Source of the DNA: Indolivaga alginatilytica
GTDB taxonomy: Bacteria > Bacteroidota > Bacteroidia > Bacteroidales > Dysgonomonadaceae
Reading direction: 5' to 3'
Assembly: GCF_003201355.1 (NCBI RefSeq)
Contig: NZ_QICL01000001.1
Coordinates: 124,001-188,000, forward strand
DNA: 64,000 nucleotides
Position 1 is the stretch's first letter. Each line of letters opens with the position of its first letter. Below are positions 8,795 to 17,335 of this stretch, one piece after another. The position numbers and the translations under genes were made by a program. Under the pieces are notes generated by a model. The model did not search any database, was not told where the DNA came from, and saw nothing but the letters and a program-made list of their open reading frames with translations.

Positions 8795-8854
8795 TGTAGG
8801 GGTAAACCTATGTGTCTGTCCTAATATTGGCAAACACATAGATTTACCCCTACA
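8795..8854. repeat. Large hairpin with 21-nt arms, GTAGGGG family
   Basis: Arms at 8795-8815 (starting TGTAGGGGTAAACC) and 8834-8854 (ending TTTACCCCTACA) pair at 20 of 21 positions, with C8807 opposite A8842. The 18-nt loop is TCCTAATATTGGC-like. It resembles the GTAGGGG palindromic repeats seen in several bacterial phyla and shares its outer arm with the smaller element at 9779-9805. It may also stop transcription from lon. Confidence 0.75.
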
Positions 8855-8898
8855 AACATAAAGGCAGTTATAATAACCTCACGTCATCCCCCCAAATT

Positions 8899-9351
8899 AT
8901 GCTAGAACTGATAAGAACCAATAGCGAGAACAACGATTTTAAGAAGCTTATTACAGAACTCGACAAAGAACTAAGTATTCGCAATGGTGATACACAATTT
9001 CAGTATGACATTTATAATAAGATTCCATTTATAGAGACTGTTGTAATAGCTTATTCTAACGAGAAAGCTGTCGGCTGCTGTTGCTTCAAAGAGCTTGACA
9101 GCGAAACGGTGGAAATAAAGAGAATGTACCTTGATGCTGATTTCAGAAGTAAAGGTATTGCAAATAAAATGCTCACAGAAGTAGAATCATGGGCTGCGGA
9201 AAAAGGCTTTTCGATTGCGGTTCTCGAAACAGGTTACAAAATGCTCGAAGCCATACATCTATATAAGAAGATGGGATACACCCAAATACCCAATTACGGA
9301 CAGTATGCCGATAATCCCGAAAGCATTTGTATGAGCAAATCGTTGCAATAA
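8899..9351 (+). CDS. GNAT family N-acetyltransferase
   Basis: A 150-residue protein with the GNAT fold. It shows the acetyl-CoA pyrophosphate loop FRSKGIANKML in motif A, the preceding strand VEIKRMYLDADF, and the C-terminal YKKMGYTQIPNYGQYADNPES typical of small-molecule acetyltransferases related to PhnO- and YjgM-like enzymes. The acceptor cannot be deduced. It stands alone between lon and the zinc-ribbon genes. The start is the only ATG near the frame opening and there is no Shine-Dalgarno sequence. Confidence 0.85.
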   Translation: MLELIRTNSENNDFKKLITELDKELSIRNGDTQFQYDIYNKIPFIETVVIAYSNEKAVGCCCFKELDSETVEIKRMYLDADFRSKGIANKMLTEVESWAAEKGFSIAVLETGYKMLEAIHLYKKMGYTQIPNYGQYADNPESICMSKSLQ

Positions 9352-9442
9352 TATGCTGATTACAGACAAAAGACAGAAAGTAAAACATCTGCCTTTTTCT
9401 TTTTTAGCAAGATTGGATAAGTAAATCGAAACAAGATATTCC

Positions 9443-9450
9443 TATCTTTG
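9443..9450 (+). promoter_or_regulatory. Putative promoter of the zinc-ribbon gene
   Basis: TATCTTTG, a -7 consensus match, ends 32 bp before the ATG at 9483. Confidence 0.5.
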
Positions 9451-9482
9451 CTTTCGAATATAAACAACTAATTATTAATACA

Positions 9483-9752
9483 ATGGAACAAACTTTTTGC
9501 CAAAGCTGCGGAATGCCTATGTCAGCAGAATTTAACAGTACAAACAAAGACGGATCGGTAAATACAACCTATTGCAGCTACTGTTATAAAGACGGTGCAT
9601 TTACAGCCGATGTAACAATGGACGAAATGATCCTTAAGTGTGCAGAATACGTAGACGAATTCAACAAAGATTCGGATATAAAATACACCAAAGAAGAAGC
9701 AATTGCAGGAATGAAGCAACACTTCCCTACCCTTTTACGTTGGAAAAGCTGA
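9483..9752 (+). CDS. Small zinc-ribbon domain protein
   Basis: An 89-residue protein. Cys6-x2-Cys9 (CQSCGMPM) and Cys31-x2-Cys34 (CSYCYKDG) form a putative zinc ribbon of the Zn_ribbon_2 type, followed by a helical part (FTADVTMDEMILKCAEYVDEF) ending with FPTLLRWKS. This is a widespread bacterial stand-alone family with no established biochemical role. The next gene carries a close paralogue of the same 80 residues fused to an AraC regulator, so the two genes probably arose by duplication. They may share a ligand or signal. Confidence 0.8.
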   Translation: MEQTFCQSCGMPMSAEFNSTNKDGSVNTTYCSYCYKDGAFTADVTMDEMILKCAEYVDEFNKDSDIKYTKEEAIAGMKQHFPTLLRWKS

Positions 9753-9778
9753 AAAAGCATTCGTTGTAAATTGATACC

Positions 9779-9805
9779 GTAGGGACGTATTGCATACGCC
9801 CCTAC
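9779..9805. repeat. Small palindromic repeat, GTAGGGG family
   Basis: GTAGGGACGTAT-TGC-ATACGCCCCTAC pairs at 11 of 12 arm positions (A9785 opposite C9799). It lies between the two zinc-ribbon genes and shares its GTAGGG outer arm with the hairpin at 8795-8854. Confidence 0.75.
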
Positions 9806-9827
9806 CCTTAAACAGTTTTTTTACTCT

Positions 9828-10907
9828 ATGGAATATACTATTTGTCAAAGTTGTGGGATGCCTTTGCATCAATTAAATGAATTCGGCACCGATAAAAGAG
9901 GTATCAGAGTAAAAGACTATTGTGAATATTGCTTCAAAAACGGGCAATTCACATCCGACTCTACCATGGACGAAATGATAGAACTCTGTGCCAAATACAT
10001 GACAGATATTACACCGAACGAAGCCATAGATCATCTTAGAAAAAAACTGCCTACACTAAAACGATGGGCACAAAAAGAAAACACGCAAAAGGAGTATCAC
10101 AAGTCGATAAATAAAGTGCTTGATTATATCAATGAGCATTTGAACGAAAAACCCGACCTTACAACTTTATCGCAAATTGCCAATGTATCACCTTTTCACT
10201 TTCACCGTATATTTAAAGCTATCATAGGCGAAAACCTCGGCGAATACGTGCAACGCCTGAGACTGGAATACGTTGCCGGAAAACTTAAAACAACAGAACT
10301 AAGCCTCAACACACTAGCCGAGAAAGCAGGTTATAATACGGAACAAGCCCTTTCCAAAGCTTTCAAAAAACATTTCGGAACACCTCCCAGTGTTTACAAA
10401 CTGGCATCGGTTGATAAGAAAATCTATAGTGACCGACTATCTCCGCAAATTTGCGACATAGAGCAAAAGAACCTTATCTATATAAGGGTAATAGCCCCAT
10501 ACGGAACCAAGGAAGTATACAAACGTGCATGGGGAGAACTTCACCAATTTGCAGCAGACAATAATTTATTACGGGAATCCAACGAATGGCTGGGAATCAG
10601 TTTTGACGACCCTAACACTACACAAACCAACAAGTGCCGCTTTTATGCCTGTCTCACGATCGATAAACCGGTCATCCCGACTGGAAAAATAGGTTGCAAA
10701 AGCATAAAGGGCGGACAATATGCCGTTTTCACACACAAAGGATCATACAAAGGCTTAAACGACTACTACAAAAACATCTGGTTCGGATGGTTACCAACAT
10801 CAAACTATAGATTGAGAAAAGCCACTTTCTTCGAAAAGTATACAACCGATCCCGACAAAGTAAAAGAAGAAGACATTATTACCGAAATATACATACCTGT
10901 ATTATAA
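9828..10907 (+). CDS. Zinc ribbon - AraC HTH - GyrI-like effector-domain regulator
   Basis: A 359-residue three-domain protein. Residues 1-80 are a zinc ribbon (Cys6, Cys9, Cys32, Cys35) paralogous to the preceding gene. Residues about 95-190 are an AraC-type double helix-turn-helix (LTTLSQIANVSPFHFHRIFK, then LNTLAEKAGYNTEQALSKAFK). Residues about 205-358 resemble the GyrI/SOUL-like small-molecule-binding domain found in Rob-type regulators (IYIRVIAPYGTKEVYKRAW, KGGQYAVFTHKGSYKGLNDYYKNIW). The C-terminal two domains suggest a cytosolic transcription factor that senses a hydrophobic or toxic compound. The zinc ribbon adds a possible metal, redox or partner-binding input. The fusion with the zinc ribbon is the unusual part. 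Confidence 0.85.
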   Translation: MEYTICQSCGMPLHQLNEFGTDKRGIRVKDYCEYCFKNGQFTSDSTMDEMIELCAKYMTDITPNEAIDHLRKKLPTLKRWAQKENTQKEYHKSINKVLDYINEHLNEKPDLTTLSQIANVSPFHFHRIFKAIIGENLGEYVQRLRLEYVAGKLKTTELSLNTLAEKAGYNTEQALSKAFKKHFGTPPSVYKLASVDKKIYSDRLSPQICDIEQKNLIYIRVIAPYGTKEVYKRAWGELHQFAADNNLLRESNEWLGISFDDPNTTQTNKCRFYACLTIDKPVIPTGKIGCKSIKGGQYAVFTHKGSYKGLNDYYKNIWFGWLPTSNYRLRKATFFEKYTTDPDKVKEEDIITEIYIPVL

Positions 10908-10995
10908 AAGTAAAAGGAAGTAATGTCACTTTGTTTATATCTACTCTTTTTTTGCTACTTTCGCATTGTAATTACATCGACCGTTATTAAAAATT

Positions 10996-11523
10996 ATGAG
11001 CGAAAACAAAAAGAGCATGGCTTCTACTGCCATGAACTATGCAATCCCATTGGGATTATTCTGGATATTCAAATATCTGTTTATCATTGGAGGCGAATAT
11101 GCCGAAATAAGTAAATATATCAATAGTATTCTGAGTATCGGTACACCATTAATAGCATATGCTTTACTATGCAGATATAGAGATAAAGAACTTGAAGGTA
11201 TTATTACCTATAAAAGGAGTATCCTTTTTACGATCACAGTTTTCATCTTTGCCTCTCTCTTCGAGACGGTAATCAGCAGTCTTCATTTATTGGTGCTAAA
11301 TCCGGGAATAGTGAGCGTGATGAATCATGAGATTTATACCGAACTTAGCAAAATGAACCTGCCTGCCATATATATGAATCAACTTGATACGATTCTTTCA
11401 TATACGGGAGTATACTATATTTTCTCTTTTATTCTTCAAAACATAATAATAGGATTTTTTCTGGCTTTGATACTCGGGTATTTTGTTTCACGCCAAAGAA
11501 ATTATCCTCCTAAAAATATGTAA
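10996..11523 (+). CDS. DUF4199 family membrane protein
   Basis: A 175-residue protein with four predicted membrane segments (about residues 15-35, 40-60, 73-95 and 140-165) and the start MSENKKSMASTAMNYAIPLG typical of DUF4199 proteins of Bacteroidota. Its function is unknown. The stop codon is 3 bp before the start of a GtrB-like glycosyltransferase, an arrangement repeatedly seen in Bacteroidales. The two are almost certainly co-transcribed, which hints at a role in envelope glycolipid synthesis. Confidence 0.8.
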   Translation: MSENKKSMASTAMNYAIPLGLFWIFKYLFIIGGEYAEISKYINSILSIGTPLIAYALLCRYRDKELEGIITYKRSILFTITVFIFASLFETVISSLHLLVLNPGIVSVMNHEIYTELSKMNLPAIYMNQLDTILSYTGVYYIFSFILQNIIIGFFLALILGYFVSRQRNYPPKNM

Positions 11524-11526
11524 GTT

Positions 11527-12477
11527 ATGAATTTATCAATTGTCATCCCTTTATACAACGAAGAAGAATCGTTGCCCGAACTATACAGTTGGATAGAACG
11601 GGTGATGACAGAACATAACTTCTCTTATGAGGTAATATTTGTGGATGACGGGAGTACCGACAGATCGTGGCAGGTGATAAAAGAATTAAAGGAAAAATCA
11701 CCCCATGTAAAAGCAATAAAATTTCGCCGCAATTACGGAAAATCGCCCGGCTTACATTGTGCTTTCGAAATCGCTCAGGGAGACGTGGTTGTCACCATGG
11801 ATGCCGACTTACAAGACAGTCCCGAAGAAATTCCTGCTCTGTATAATATGATCGTTAACGAAAACTACGATCTAGTATCGGGATGGAAGAAAAAGAGATA
11901 CGACCCGATCACCAAAACACTCCCCACCAAACTATTCAATGCAACCGCACGCAAAGTATCGGGCATCAACCTGCATGACTTTAACTGTGGATTGAAAGCA
12001 TACCGTATAGATGTCGTAAAAAACATAGAGGTATACAACGATATGCACCGCTACATACCATATCTGGCAAAAATTGCAGGTTTTAACCGTATTGGGGAAA
12101 AGGTGGTACATCACCAAGCTCGAAAATATGGCAGCAGTAAATTCGGTATCAGCCGTTTTTTTAACGGCTATCTCGATTTGCTGACTTTGTGGTTTCTTTC
12201 CGCCTTTGGACGTAAGCCTATGCACTTTTTCGGTCTTATGGGTAGTTTTATGTTCTTCATCGGGCTTATTGCCGTTATATGGATAGGAGCATCCAAGATG
12301 TATGCCATGACTAACGGTATGCCTTACGGATTGGTTACAGACTCGCCCTACTTTTACATATCGCTTACCACCATGATATTGGGTACGCAACTCTTTCTCG
12401 CCGGATTTATAGGCGAGCTTATATCGAGAAATTCAGCCGGGCGAAACGATTACAAGATCGAAACTCAAATATTATAA
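11527..12477 (+). CDS. Membrane-anchored family 2 glycosyltransferase (GtrB/DPM1-like)
   Basis: A 316-residue protein. The GT-A domain begins NLSIVIPLYNEEESLPELY, with VDDGSTD (39-45) and the metal-binding DAD at 92-94 in TMDADLQDSPEE. After residue 230 two membrane spans follow (PMHFFGLMGSFMFFIGLIAV and YFYISLTTMILGTQLFLAGF), then a conserved SRN-type tail. This architecture transfers a sugar from a nucleotide donor to polyprenyl phosphate at the inner membrane. The sugar is unknown. It is coupled to the DUF4199 gene. Its TAA stop overlaps the head of dispersed repeat copy 5. Confidence 0.9.
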   Translation: MNLSIVIPLYNEEESLPELYSWIERVMTEHNFSYEVIFVDDGSTDRSWQVIKELKEKSPHVKAIKFRRNYGKSPGLHCAFEIAQGDVVVTMDADLQDSPEEIPALYNMIVNENYDLVSGWKKKRYDPITKTLPTKLFNATARKVSGINLHDFNCGLKAYRIDVVKNIEVYNDMHRYIPYLAKIAGFNRIGEKVVHHQARKYGSSKFGISRFFNGYLDLLTLWFLSAFGRKPMHFFGLMGSFMFFIGLIAVIWIGASKMYAMTNGMPYGLVTDSPYFYISLTTMILGTQLFLAGFIGELISRNSAGRNDYKIETQIL

Positions 12478-12490
12478 GGTCTCAGACCTT
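12476..12490 (+). repeat. Dispersed repeat head overlapping a stop codon (copy 5)
   Basis: AAGGTC-TCA-GACCTT starts at the second base of the TAA stop of the glycosyltransferase. It is followed by CTTATTATTTTCTTCAATAC, a diverged version of the usual body. Downstream GTATTGCTTACTTCGGTAAA may be further remnant. Confidence 0.7.
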
Positions 12491-12686
12491 CTTATTATTT
12501 TCTTCAATACAACTCCCTATCGGCCATGACTGAGAAGCAGAGCAATAAACAGACCGTATTGCTTACTTCGGTAAAACCGTAAATGAATAACTCAATCAAT
12601 CAAAACAAAATGATGTTAATCAATTGAGGTGATGTATGATTCTTTTACAAAAAGAAAAAAACGGCTTGTATAATAAACAATTTGAT

Positions 12687-12694
12687 TACTTTTG
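12687..12694 (+). promoter_or_regulatory. Putative topA promoter
   Basis: TACTTTTG matches the -7 consensus and ends 35 bp before the ATG of topA. A CTTG at 12665-12668 is a weak -33 candidate. Confidence 0.5.
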
Positions 12695-12729
12695 CCGTTT
12701 CATTGTATGAATACAAAAAATAACATCGA

Positions 12730-15165
12730 ATGCAGAAAAATTTAGTTATAGTGGAATCTCCTGCTAAGGCAAAAACAATAGAAAAGTTTTTGGGCAAGGA
12801 TTACAAAGTGATGTCCAGCTACGGGCACATCCGTGATCTCAAGAAAAAAGACTTGGGTATTGATTTAGCGAACAGTTACAGACCGCTATACGAAGTACCG
12901 GCAGATAAAGAAAAATTGGTATCCGAACTCCAAGCTGCGGTAAATAAAGCTGATGTTGTATGGTTGGCTTCCGATGAAGACCGCGAGGGAGAAGCTATTT
13001 CGTGGCACTTATACGAAACTCTGGGCTTAAGGGATAAGCAATATCATAGAATTGCTTTTCACGAAATAACCAAAAATGCTATTTTTCATGCGATAGAAAA
13101 TCCGCGAAGAATAAACAGAGATTTGGTTAATGCACAACAAGCACGCCGTGTACTGGATCGTATTGTAGGTTTTGAACTATCTCCTATATTGTGGAGAAAG
13201 ATTAAACCTGCCCTTTCGGCGGGACGTGTACAATCGGTAGCAGTACGGCTTATTACCGAAAGAGAACGCGAGATAGACGCTTTCCAAAGCGAAGCAGCAT
13301 ATCGTGTACAAGCTACTTTCCTGAAAAAAGAAGGAGGTACTCCTTATCAGATAAATGCAGAATTAAATAAGCGATTAAAAACAAAAGAGGAAGCTCTGGA
13401 GTTTTTAAACAGACTCAAAGGCATCAACGCTTTCACCATAGACAGCGTTGTTACCAAACCAGCAAAAAAATCGCCTGCTGCTCCGTTTACGACTTCTACA
13501 CTTCAACAGGAAGCTGCCCGTAAATTGGGATTTTCTGTTTCGCAAACCATGTCGGTAGCTCAGAAACTGTATGAATCGGGAAAAATCACTTATATGCGTA
13601 CCGACTCCGTGCATCTTTCGTCACTGGCAATCAATGCCTCGAAAGCTGAAATTGGAGAAGCATATGGTAAAAAATACGTTAAGACAAGACAATTTTCGAC
13701 TAAATCCAAAGGAGCACAAGAAGCTCACGAGGCTATACGTCCCACTTATATGAACGCCCATCAAACAACGGGTACTTCACAAGAGCAAAAGCTATACGAA
13801 CTTATCTGGAAACGCACCATAGCCTCTCAAATGGCTGATGCGGAACTTGAAAGAACAACCGTTACCATCAATATTTTTGAGGACGAAGATGTAAAATTCG
13901 TATCAAGCGGTGAGGTTATCACCTTTGACGGATTCCTTCGCGTATACCTCGAAAGTACCGATGATGAACCTGCGGATAACGAAGAGAGTACATTGCTACC
14001 TCCCATCATGCGTAAGGATATTCTCGATTTGAAAGAATCTACTGCAACAGAACGTTTCACGCAACGCCCTGCCCGGTATTCGGAAGCTTCTCTGGTAAGG
14101 AAACTCGAAGAACTGGGAATCGGTCGTCCATCGACTTATGCACCGACCATTTCAACAATTCAGAACAGAGAATATGTTGAGAAAACAAATATAGAAGGTA
14201 CTGATCGCGAATACAATGTTTTGCATTTGAAAAAAGGCAAAATAACAGACGCTATCAAAACCGAAAAAACAGGTGCAGATAAGAATAAACTAAAACCGAC
14301 TGATACGGGAATAGTTGTAAATGATTATCTGACCGAATTCTTTCCACGTATTTTGGATTACAACTTTACTGCTGATGTCGAAAAAGAATTTGACTACGTA
14401 GCGGTAGGCGCCGAAGTATGGACGGATATGATTGATCGTTTCTATAAGAAATTCCATCCCGTTGTAGAGGAAGCTCTCAACACTCACGAAGATCATAAAG
14501 TTGGTGAACGTATTTTGGGTATAGACCCTAAATCGGGGAAACAGATTTCAGCAAAAATCGGACGCTTTGGTCCTATGATTCAATTGGGTACTCAGGACGA
14601 TGAAGAGAAACCCCGATTTGTATCTCTGCGCAAAGGACAATCCTTAGGAACAATCACCATAGAAGAAGCTATCAAATTATTTGATCTGCCCCGCCCTATC
14701 GGAGAATACGAAGAAAAAGAACTGACCGCTTCCATTGGTAAATTTGGTCCTTATATTAAGTTCGACGGCAAATTCATATCGCTACCCAAAGATGCCGATC
14801 CATACACCATAACCCAAGAAGAGGCTATCGAACTCATCGAAGCTAAAAGAAAGCAAGACAGAGAAAAACTGATCAAAATTTTCGAAGGAAAAGATGGAAA
14901 AGATGGGAAAGATGCGGTTCAGATACTGAATGGTCGTTACGGTCCGTACATAGCCTATAAGGAGAAAAATTATAAGATTGCAAAAACAGTGGATGCTGCA
15001 GCTCTTACCTTAAAAGAATGTATGGAGATAATCAAAACAACCAAAAGTAAAACTAAAACCAAGGTTGAGAAAAAAGAAAAGAAAAAGACCAAAGTAACCG
15101 AGAAAAAGAAAAAGGTATTGGAAGAAGAAGCTAAAGAAAAGAAAGCTAAAGCTCCCAAAAAGTAA
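12730..15165 (+). CDS. topA: DNA topoisomerase I
   Basis: An 811-residue type IA topoisomerase. The TOPRIM domain has Glu9 in VIVESPAKAKT and Asp82-Asp84-Glu86 in SDEDREGE. The catalytic tyrosine is Tyr288 in KITYMRTDS. The classical C-terminal four-cysteine zinc fingers are absent; instead there are TopoI C-terminal repeats of the IGRFGPMIQLG, IGKFGPYIKF and NGRYGPYIAY kind. The protein ends in a run of about 60 residues that are mostly Lys, Glu and Thr, probably a DNA-binding tail. It relaxes negative supercoils. Confidence 0.96.
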   Translation: MQKNLVIVESPAKAKTIEKFLGKDYKVMSSYGHIRDLKKKDLGIDLANSYRPLYEVPADKEKLVSELQAAVNKADVVWLASDEDREGEAISWHLYETLGLRDKQYHRIAFHEITKNAIFHAIENPRRINRDLVNAQQARRVLDRIVGFELSPILWRKIKPALSAGRVQSVAVRLITEREREIDAFQSEAAYRVQATFLKKEGGTPYQINAELNKRLKTKEEALEFLNRLKGINAFTIDSVVTKPAKKSPAAPFTTSTLQQEAARKLGFSVSQTMSVAQKLYESGKITYMRTDSVHLSSLAINASKAEIGEAYGKKYVKTRQFSTKSKGAQEAHEAIRPTYMNAHQTTGTSQEQKLYELIWKRTIASQMADAELERTTVTINIFEDEDVKFVSSGEVITFDGFLRVYLESTDDEPADNEESTLLPPIMRKDILDLKESTATERFTQRPARYSEASLVRKLEELGIGRPSTYAPTISTIQNREYVEKTNIEGTDREYNVLHLKKGKITDAIKTEKTGADKNKLKPTDTGIVVNDYLTEFFPRILDYNFTADVEKEFDYVAVGAEVWTDMIDRFYKKFHPVVEEALNTHEDHKVGERILGIDPKSGKQISAKIGRFGPMIQLGTQDDEEKPRFVSLRKGQSLGTITIEEAIKLFDLPRPIGEYEEKELTASIGKFGPYIKFDGKFISLPKDADPYTITQEEAIELIEAKRKQDREKLIKIFEGKDGKDGKDAVQILNGRYGPYIAYKEKNYKIAKTVDAAALTLKECMEIIKTTKSKTKTKVEKKEKKKTKVTEKKKKVLEEEAKEKKAKAPKK

Positions 15166-15258
15166 GTACCTGTTTATAATCTCACATTGCGTGAACATTG
15201 GTTATAAAGGATTGTTATAATATAATCGAATATTAAAAATTTAAATATAAAATATCAT

Positions 15259-15588
15259 ATGAGTGCTGAAATAGATCCAATAGGTTATGATGAAGATGAT
15301 GCTGTAAAATATATACAGAACTACCTCCCTCAAGAATTGAAAGGCAAATTTTCAAATGATGAAATCAATTACATCATTGATATTATATACGAATTTTATG
15401 AAGACAAAGGTTTATTGGACGAAAGTTCGTCCGATGACGAGGTTATAGACATCGATGAGGATGAATTGACTGCCTTTGTCCTGAAAAATACTAAGAAAGA
15501 CAAACTGAAGGATTTCACTGCTGATGAAATCACATTTATAATACAAGGAGAACTGGCATATTGCGAGTCCATAGACATTTTTGAATAA
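15259..15588 (+). CDS. Conserved acidic hypothetical protein
   Basis: A 109-residue, strongly acidic protein with many Asp, Glu and Ile. It has two similar halves: LPQELKGKFSNDEINYIIDIIYEFYEDKG and TKKDKLKDFTADEITFIIQGELAYCESI both follow the pattern KxxFsxDEIxxII. It has no signal peptide or membrane segment. Its function is unknown, and I recognise it only as a Bacteroidales-type small cytosolic protein. It lies 93 bp after topA on the same strand and 27 bp before the OmpA-like lipoprotein. Confidence 0.7.
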   Translation: MSAEIDPIGYDEDDAVKYIQNYLPQELKGKFSNDEINYIIDIIYEFYEDKGLLDESSSDDEVIDIDEDELTAFVLKNTKKDKLKDFTADEITFIIQGELAYCESIDIFE

Positions 15589-15615
15589 GAAAATTAAAAT
15601 AAAAATATTTTGATT

Positions 15616-16287
15616 ATGAATAAGAACATTTTTGGAGCATTAGCTCTTTCCGCAGCATTATTATTATCTAGTTGTGGTGCAAGCAACACAGTTAAAGGAA
15701 CAGGTGTTGGTGCAGGTGCAGGTGGTGCATTAGGTGCAGGTATAGGTGCAATTCTGGGTGGTGGCAAAGGTGCAGCCTGGGGTGCAGGTATAGGTGCCGT
15801 TGTAGGTGGCGGAGCCGGTGCGATCATCGGAAACAAGATGGACAAGCAAAAAGAAGAATTAGAAAAAATAAATGGTGCTCAGGTAGAGTCTGTTAATGAC
15901 GGACAAGCTATCAAAGTAACATTCGAATCGGGTATATTATTTGCAACTAATTCCAGCTCATTGAATTCAGCATCACAAAGTGCTCTTAGTCAATTTGCTA
16001 CATCATTGAGAAATCACCCCGATACCGATATTCAGATTACAGGTCACACAGATAGTTCAGGTTCTGACGCTATCAATAACCCGTTATCCGAAAAACGTGC
16101 ACAAGCCGTTTATAACTTTCTTTTACAACAAGGTGTTGCAGGCAACCGTATGACATCGTCGGGTATGGGATCAGCACAACCTGTTGCAGACAATAATACC
16201 TCTGCAGGAAAAGCTCAAAACCGTCGTGTGGAAGTATATATCCATCCGAACGAAAAAATGATTCAAGACGCTCAAGCAGGTAAATAA
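15616..16287 (+). CDS. OmpA-family lipoprotein with glycine-zipper segment
   Basis: A 223-residue protein from the ATG at 15616 (an in-frame TTG at 15610 is less likely). The signal peptide ends in lipobox LLSSC with Cys20. Residues about 30-75 are a Gly/Ala-rich zipper (GVGAGAGGALGAGIGAILGG, then AGIGAVVGGGAGAIIGNKMD), which packs in or on the membrane. From about residue 105 comes the OmpA C-terminal peptidoglycan-binding domain (ITGHTDSSGSDAINNPLSEKRA, then GSAQPVADNNTSAGKAQNRRVEV). It likely links the outer membrane to peptidoglycan. A terminator follows. Confidence 0.9.
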   Translation: MNKNIFGALALSAALLLSSCGASNTVKGTGVGAGAGGALGAGIGAILGGGKGAAWGAGIGAVVGGGAGAIIGNKMDKQKEELEKINGAQVESVNDGQAIKVTFESGILFATNSSSLNSASQSALSQFATSLRNHPDTDIQITGHTDSSGSDAINNPLSEKRAQAVYNFLLQQGVAGNRMTSSGMGSAQPVADNNTSAGKAQNRRVEVYIHPNEKMIQDAQAGK

Positions 16288-16314
16288 TTTAGATATTTAT
16301 CGCACCATAATACA

Positions 16315-16349
16315 AAATCCTTGATGTTAATTACATCAGGGATTTTTTT
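16315..16349 (+). terminator. Terminator after the OmpA-like lipoprotein
   Basis: AAATCCTTGATGT and ACATCAGGGATTT form a 13-position stem with one mismatch around TAATT, followed directly by TTTT. It lies 28 bp past the stop codon. Confidence 0.85.
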
Positions 16350-16365
16350 CGTCTGCCAAAATGAG

Positions 16366-16373
16366 TAAATTTG
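16366..16373 (+). promoter_or_regulatory. Putative recO promoter
   Basis: TAAATTTG, a -7 match, ends 22 bp before the recO ATG and lies just after the preceding terminator. Confidence 0.5.
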
Positions 16374-16395
16374 CACCATACGTATCTTTTTATCA

Positions 16396-17118
16396 ATGCT
16401 CCATAAGACTCAAGCCATAGTGCTCAATACGATAAACTATAACGACAAGTATCTGCTTGCCTCGGTATACACCAGTGCTTTTGGACGGGTTACGTATATG
16501 GTTCCCAAGTCACGAAGTAAATCGACAAAAGTACAGAAATCACTTTTTGCACCCCTGTCTATACTCGATATGGAGACAGAGCATCAGGCTTCACGCGATA
16601 TTCAGCGCATACGGGAGGCACATATACTTTATCCTTTGTATTCTATTTCGGGAAACATGGTGAAAACATCCATTGTTTTCTTCCTATCCGAATTTCTGAG
16701 CCGAATACTAAAAGATACCGATGAGTACGAAATCATATACAATTTCCTGAGTCATTCGATACAAGTATTGGAAGAGTCCGAAAAAGGTTTGGCAAACTAC
16801 CATCTGGTATTCATGTTGAAACTGACCCGGTTTCTAGGCTTTTATCCAAACCTGGAAGATTATCATAATAACGATTACTTCGATATGCTGAACGGTATAT
16901 TCGTGAGTAATCAACCCTTGCACAACCATTATGTAAATAAGGTTGACAGTAAAGTATTATCTTTATTATCCAGAATATCGTATGAGAATATGCACTTATT
17001 CTTATTATCGAGACAAGACCGGCAGAATATCATAAACCGTATGCTCGAATATTATCGTATTCATTTACACGATTTTCAGCCACTCAAATCACTGGATATT
17101 TTGCACGAATTATTTTAA
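16396..17118 (+). CDS. recO: DNA repair protein RecO
   Basis: A 240-residue protein. The N-terminal OB-fold part (KTQAIVLNTINYNDKYLLASVYTSAFGRVTYMVPKSRS) is the RecO signature, and the helical C-terminal part contains LTRFLGFYPNLEDY, corresponding to the family LxxLGxxPxL motif. The four zinc-binding cysteines found in some RecO proteins are absent, as in many Bacteroidota. RecO works with RecF and RecR to load RecA on SSB-coated gaps. It stands alone between a terminator and an aminotransferase gene. Confidence 0.9.
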   Translation: MLHKTQAIVLNTINYNDKYLLASVYTSAFGRVTYMVPKSRSKSTKVQKSLFAPLSILDMETEHQASRDIQRIREAHILYPLYSISGNMVKTSIVFFLSEFLSRILKDTDEYEIIYNFLSHSIQVLEESEKGLANYHLVFMLKLTRFLGFYPNLEDYHNNDYFDMLNGIFVSNQPLHNHYVNKVDSKVLSLLSRISYENMHLFLLSRQDRQNIINRMLEYYRIHLHDFQPLKSLDILHELF

Positions 17119-17335
17119 GCGTACCCCTCTCTATCCGGCATGACATCCAGTCAGTATAAAAGCATTTTATAAAAGCCACAAATCCATATGTAAAGAGACA
17201 AAGTTTATTCTTCCAACAATAAATCTGTACCCCTTAATATAGAAAAAATTATATCTGTTTCCTCTTTGTTTTTTTTATTTCCTTTGCGATTGCTACTTAA
17301 AATCAGATTTGAACCTCCAAATACATCAAAAAATT

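Noticed and set aside
11932-12390. 152-codon minus-strand frame opposite the glycosyltransferase
   Set aside because: It lies wholly opposite a clear GT2 gene and encodes a Lys/His/Cys-rich sequence without known motifs.
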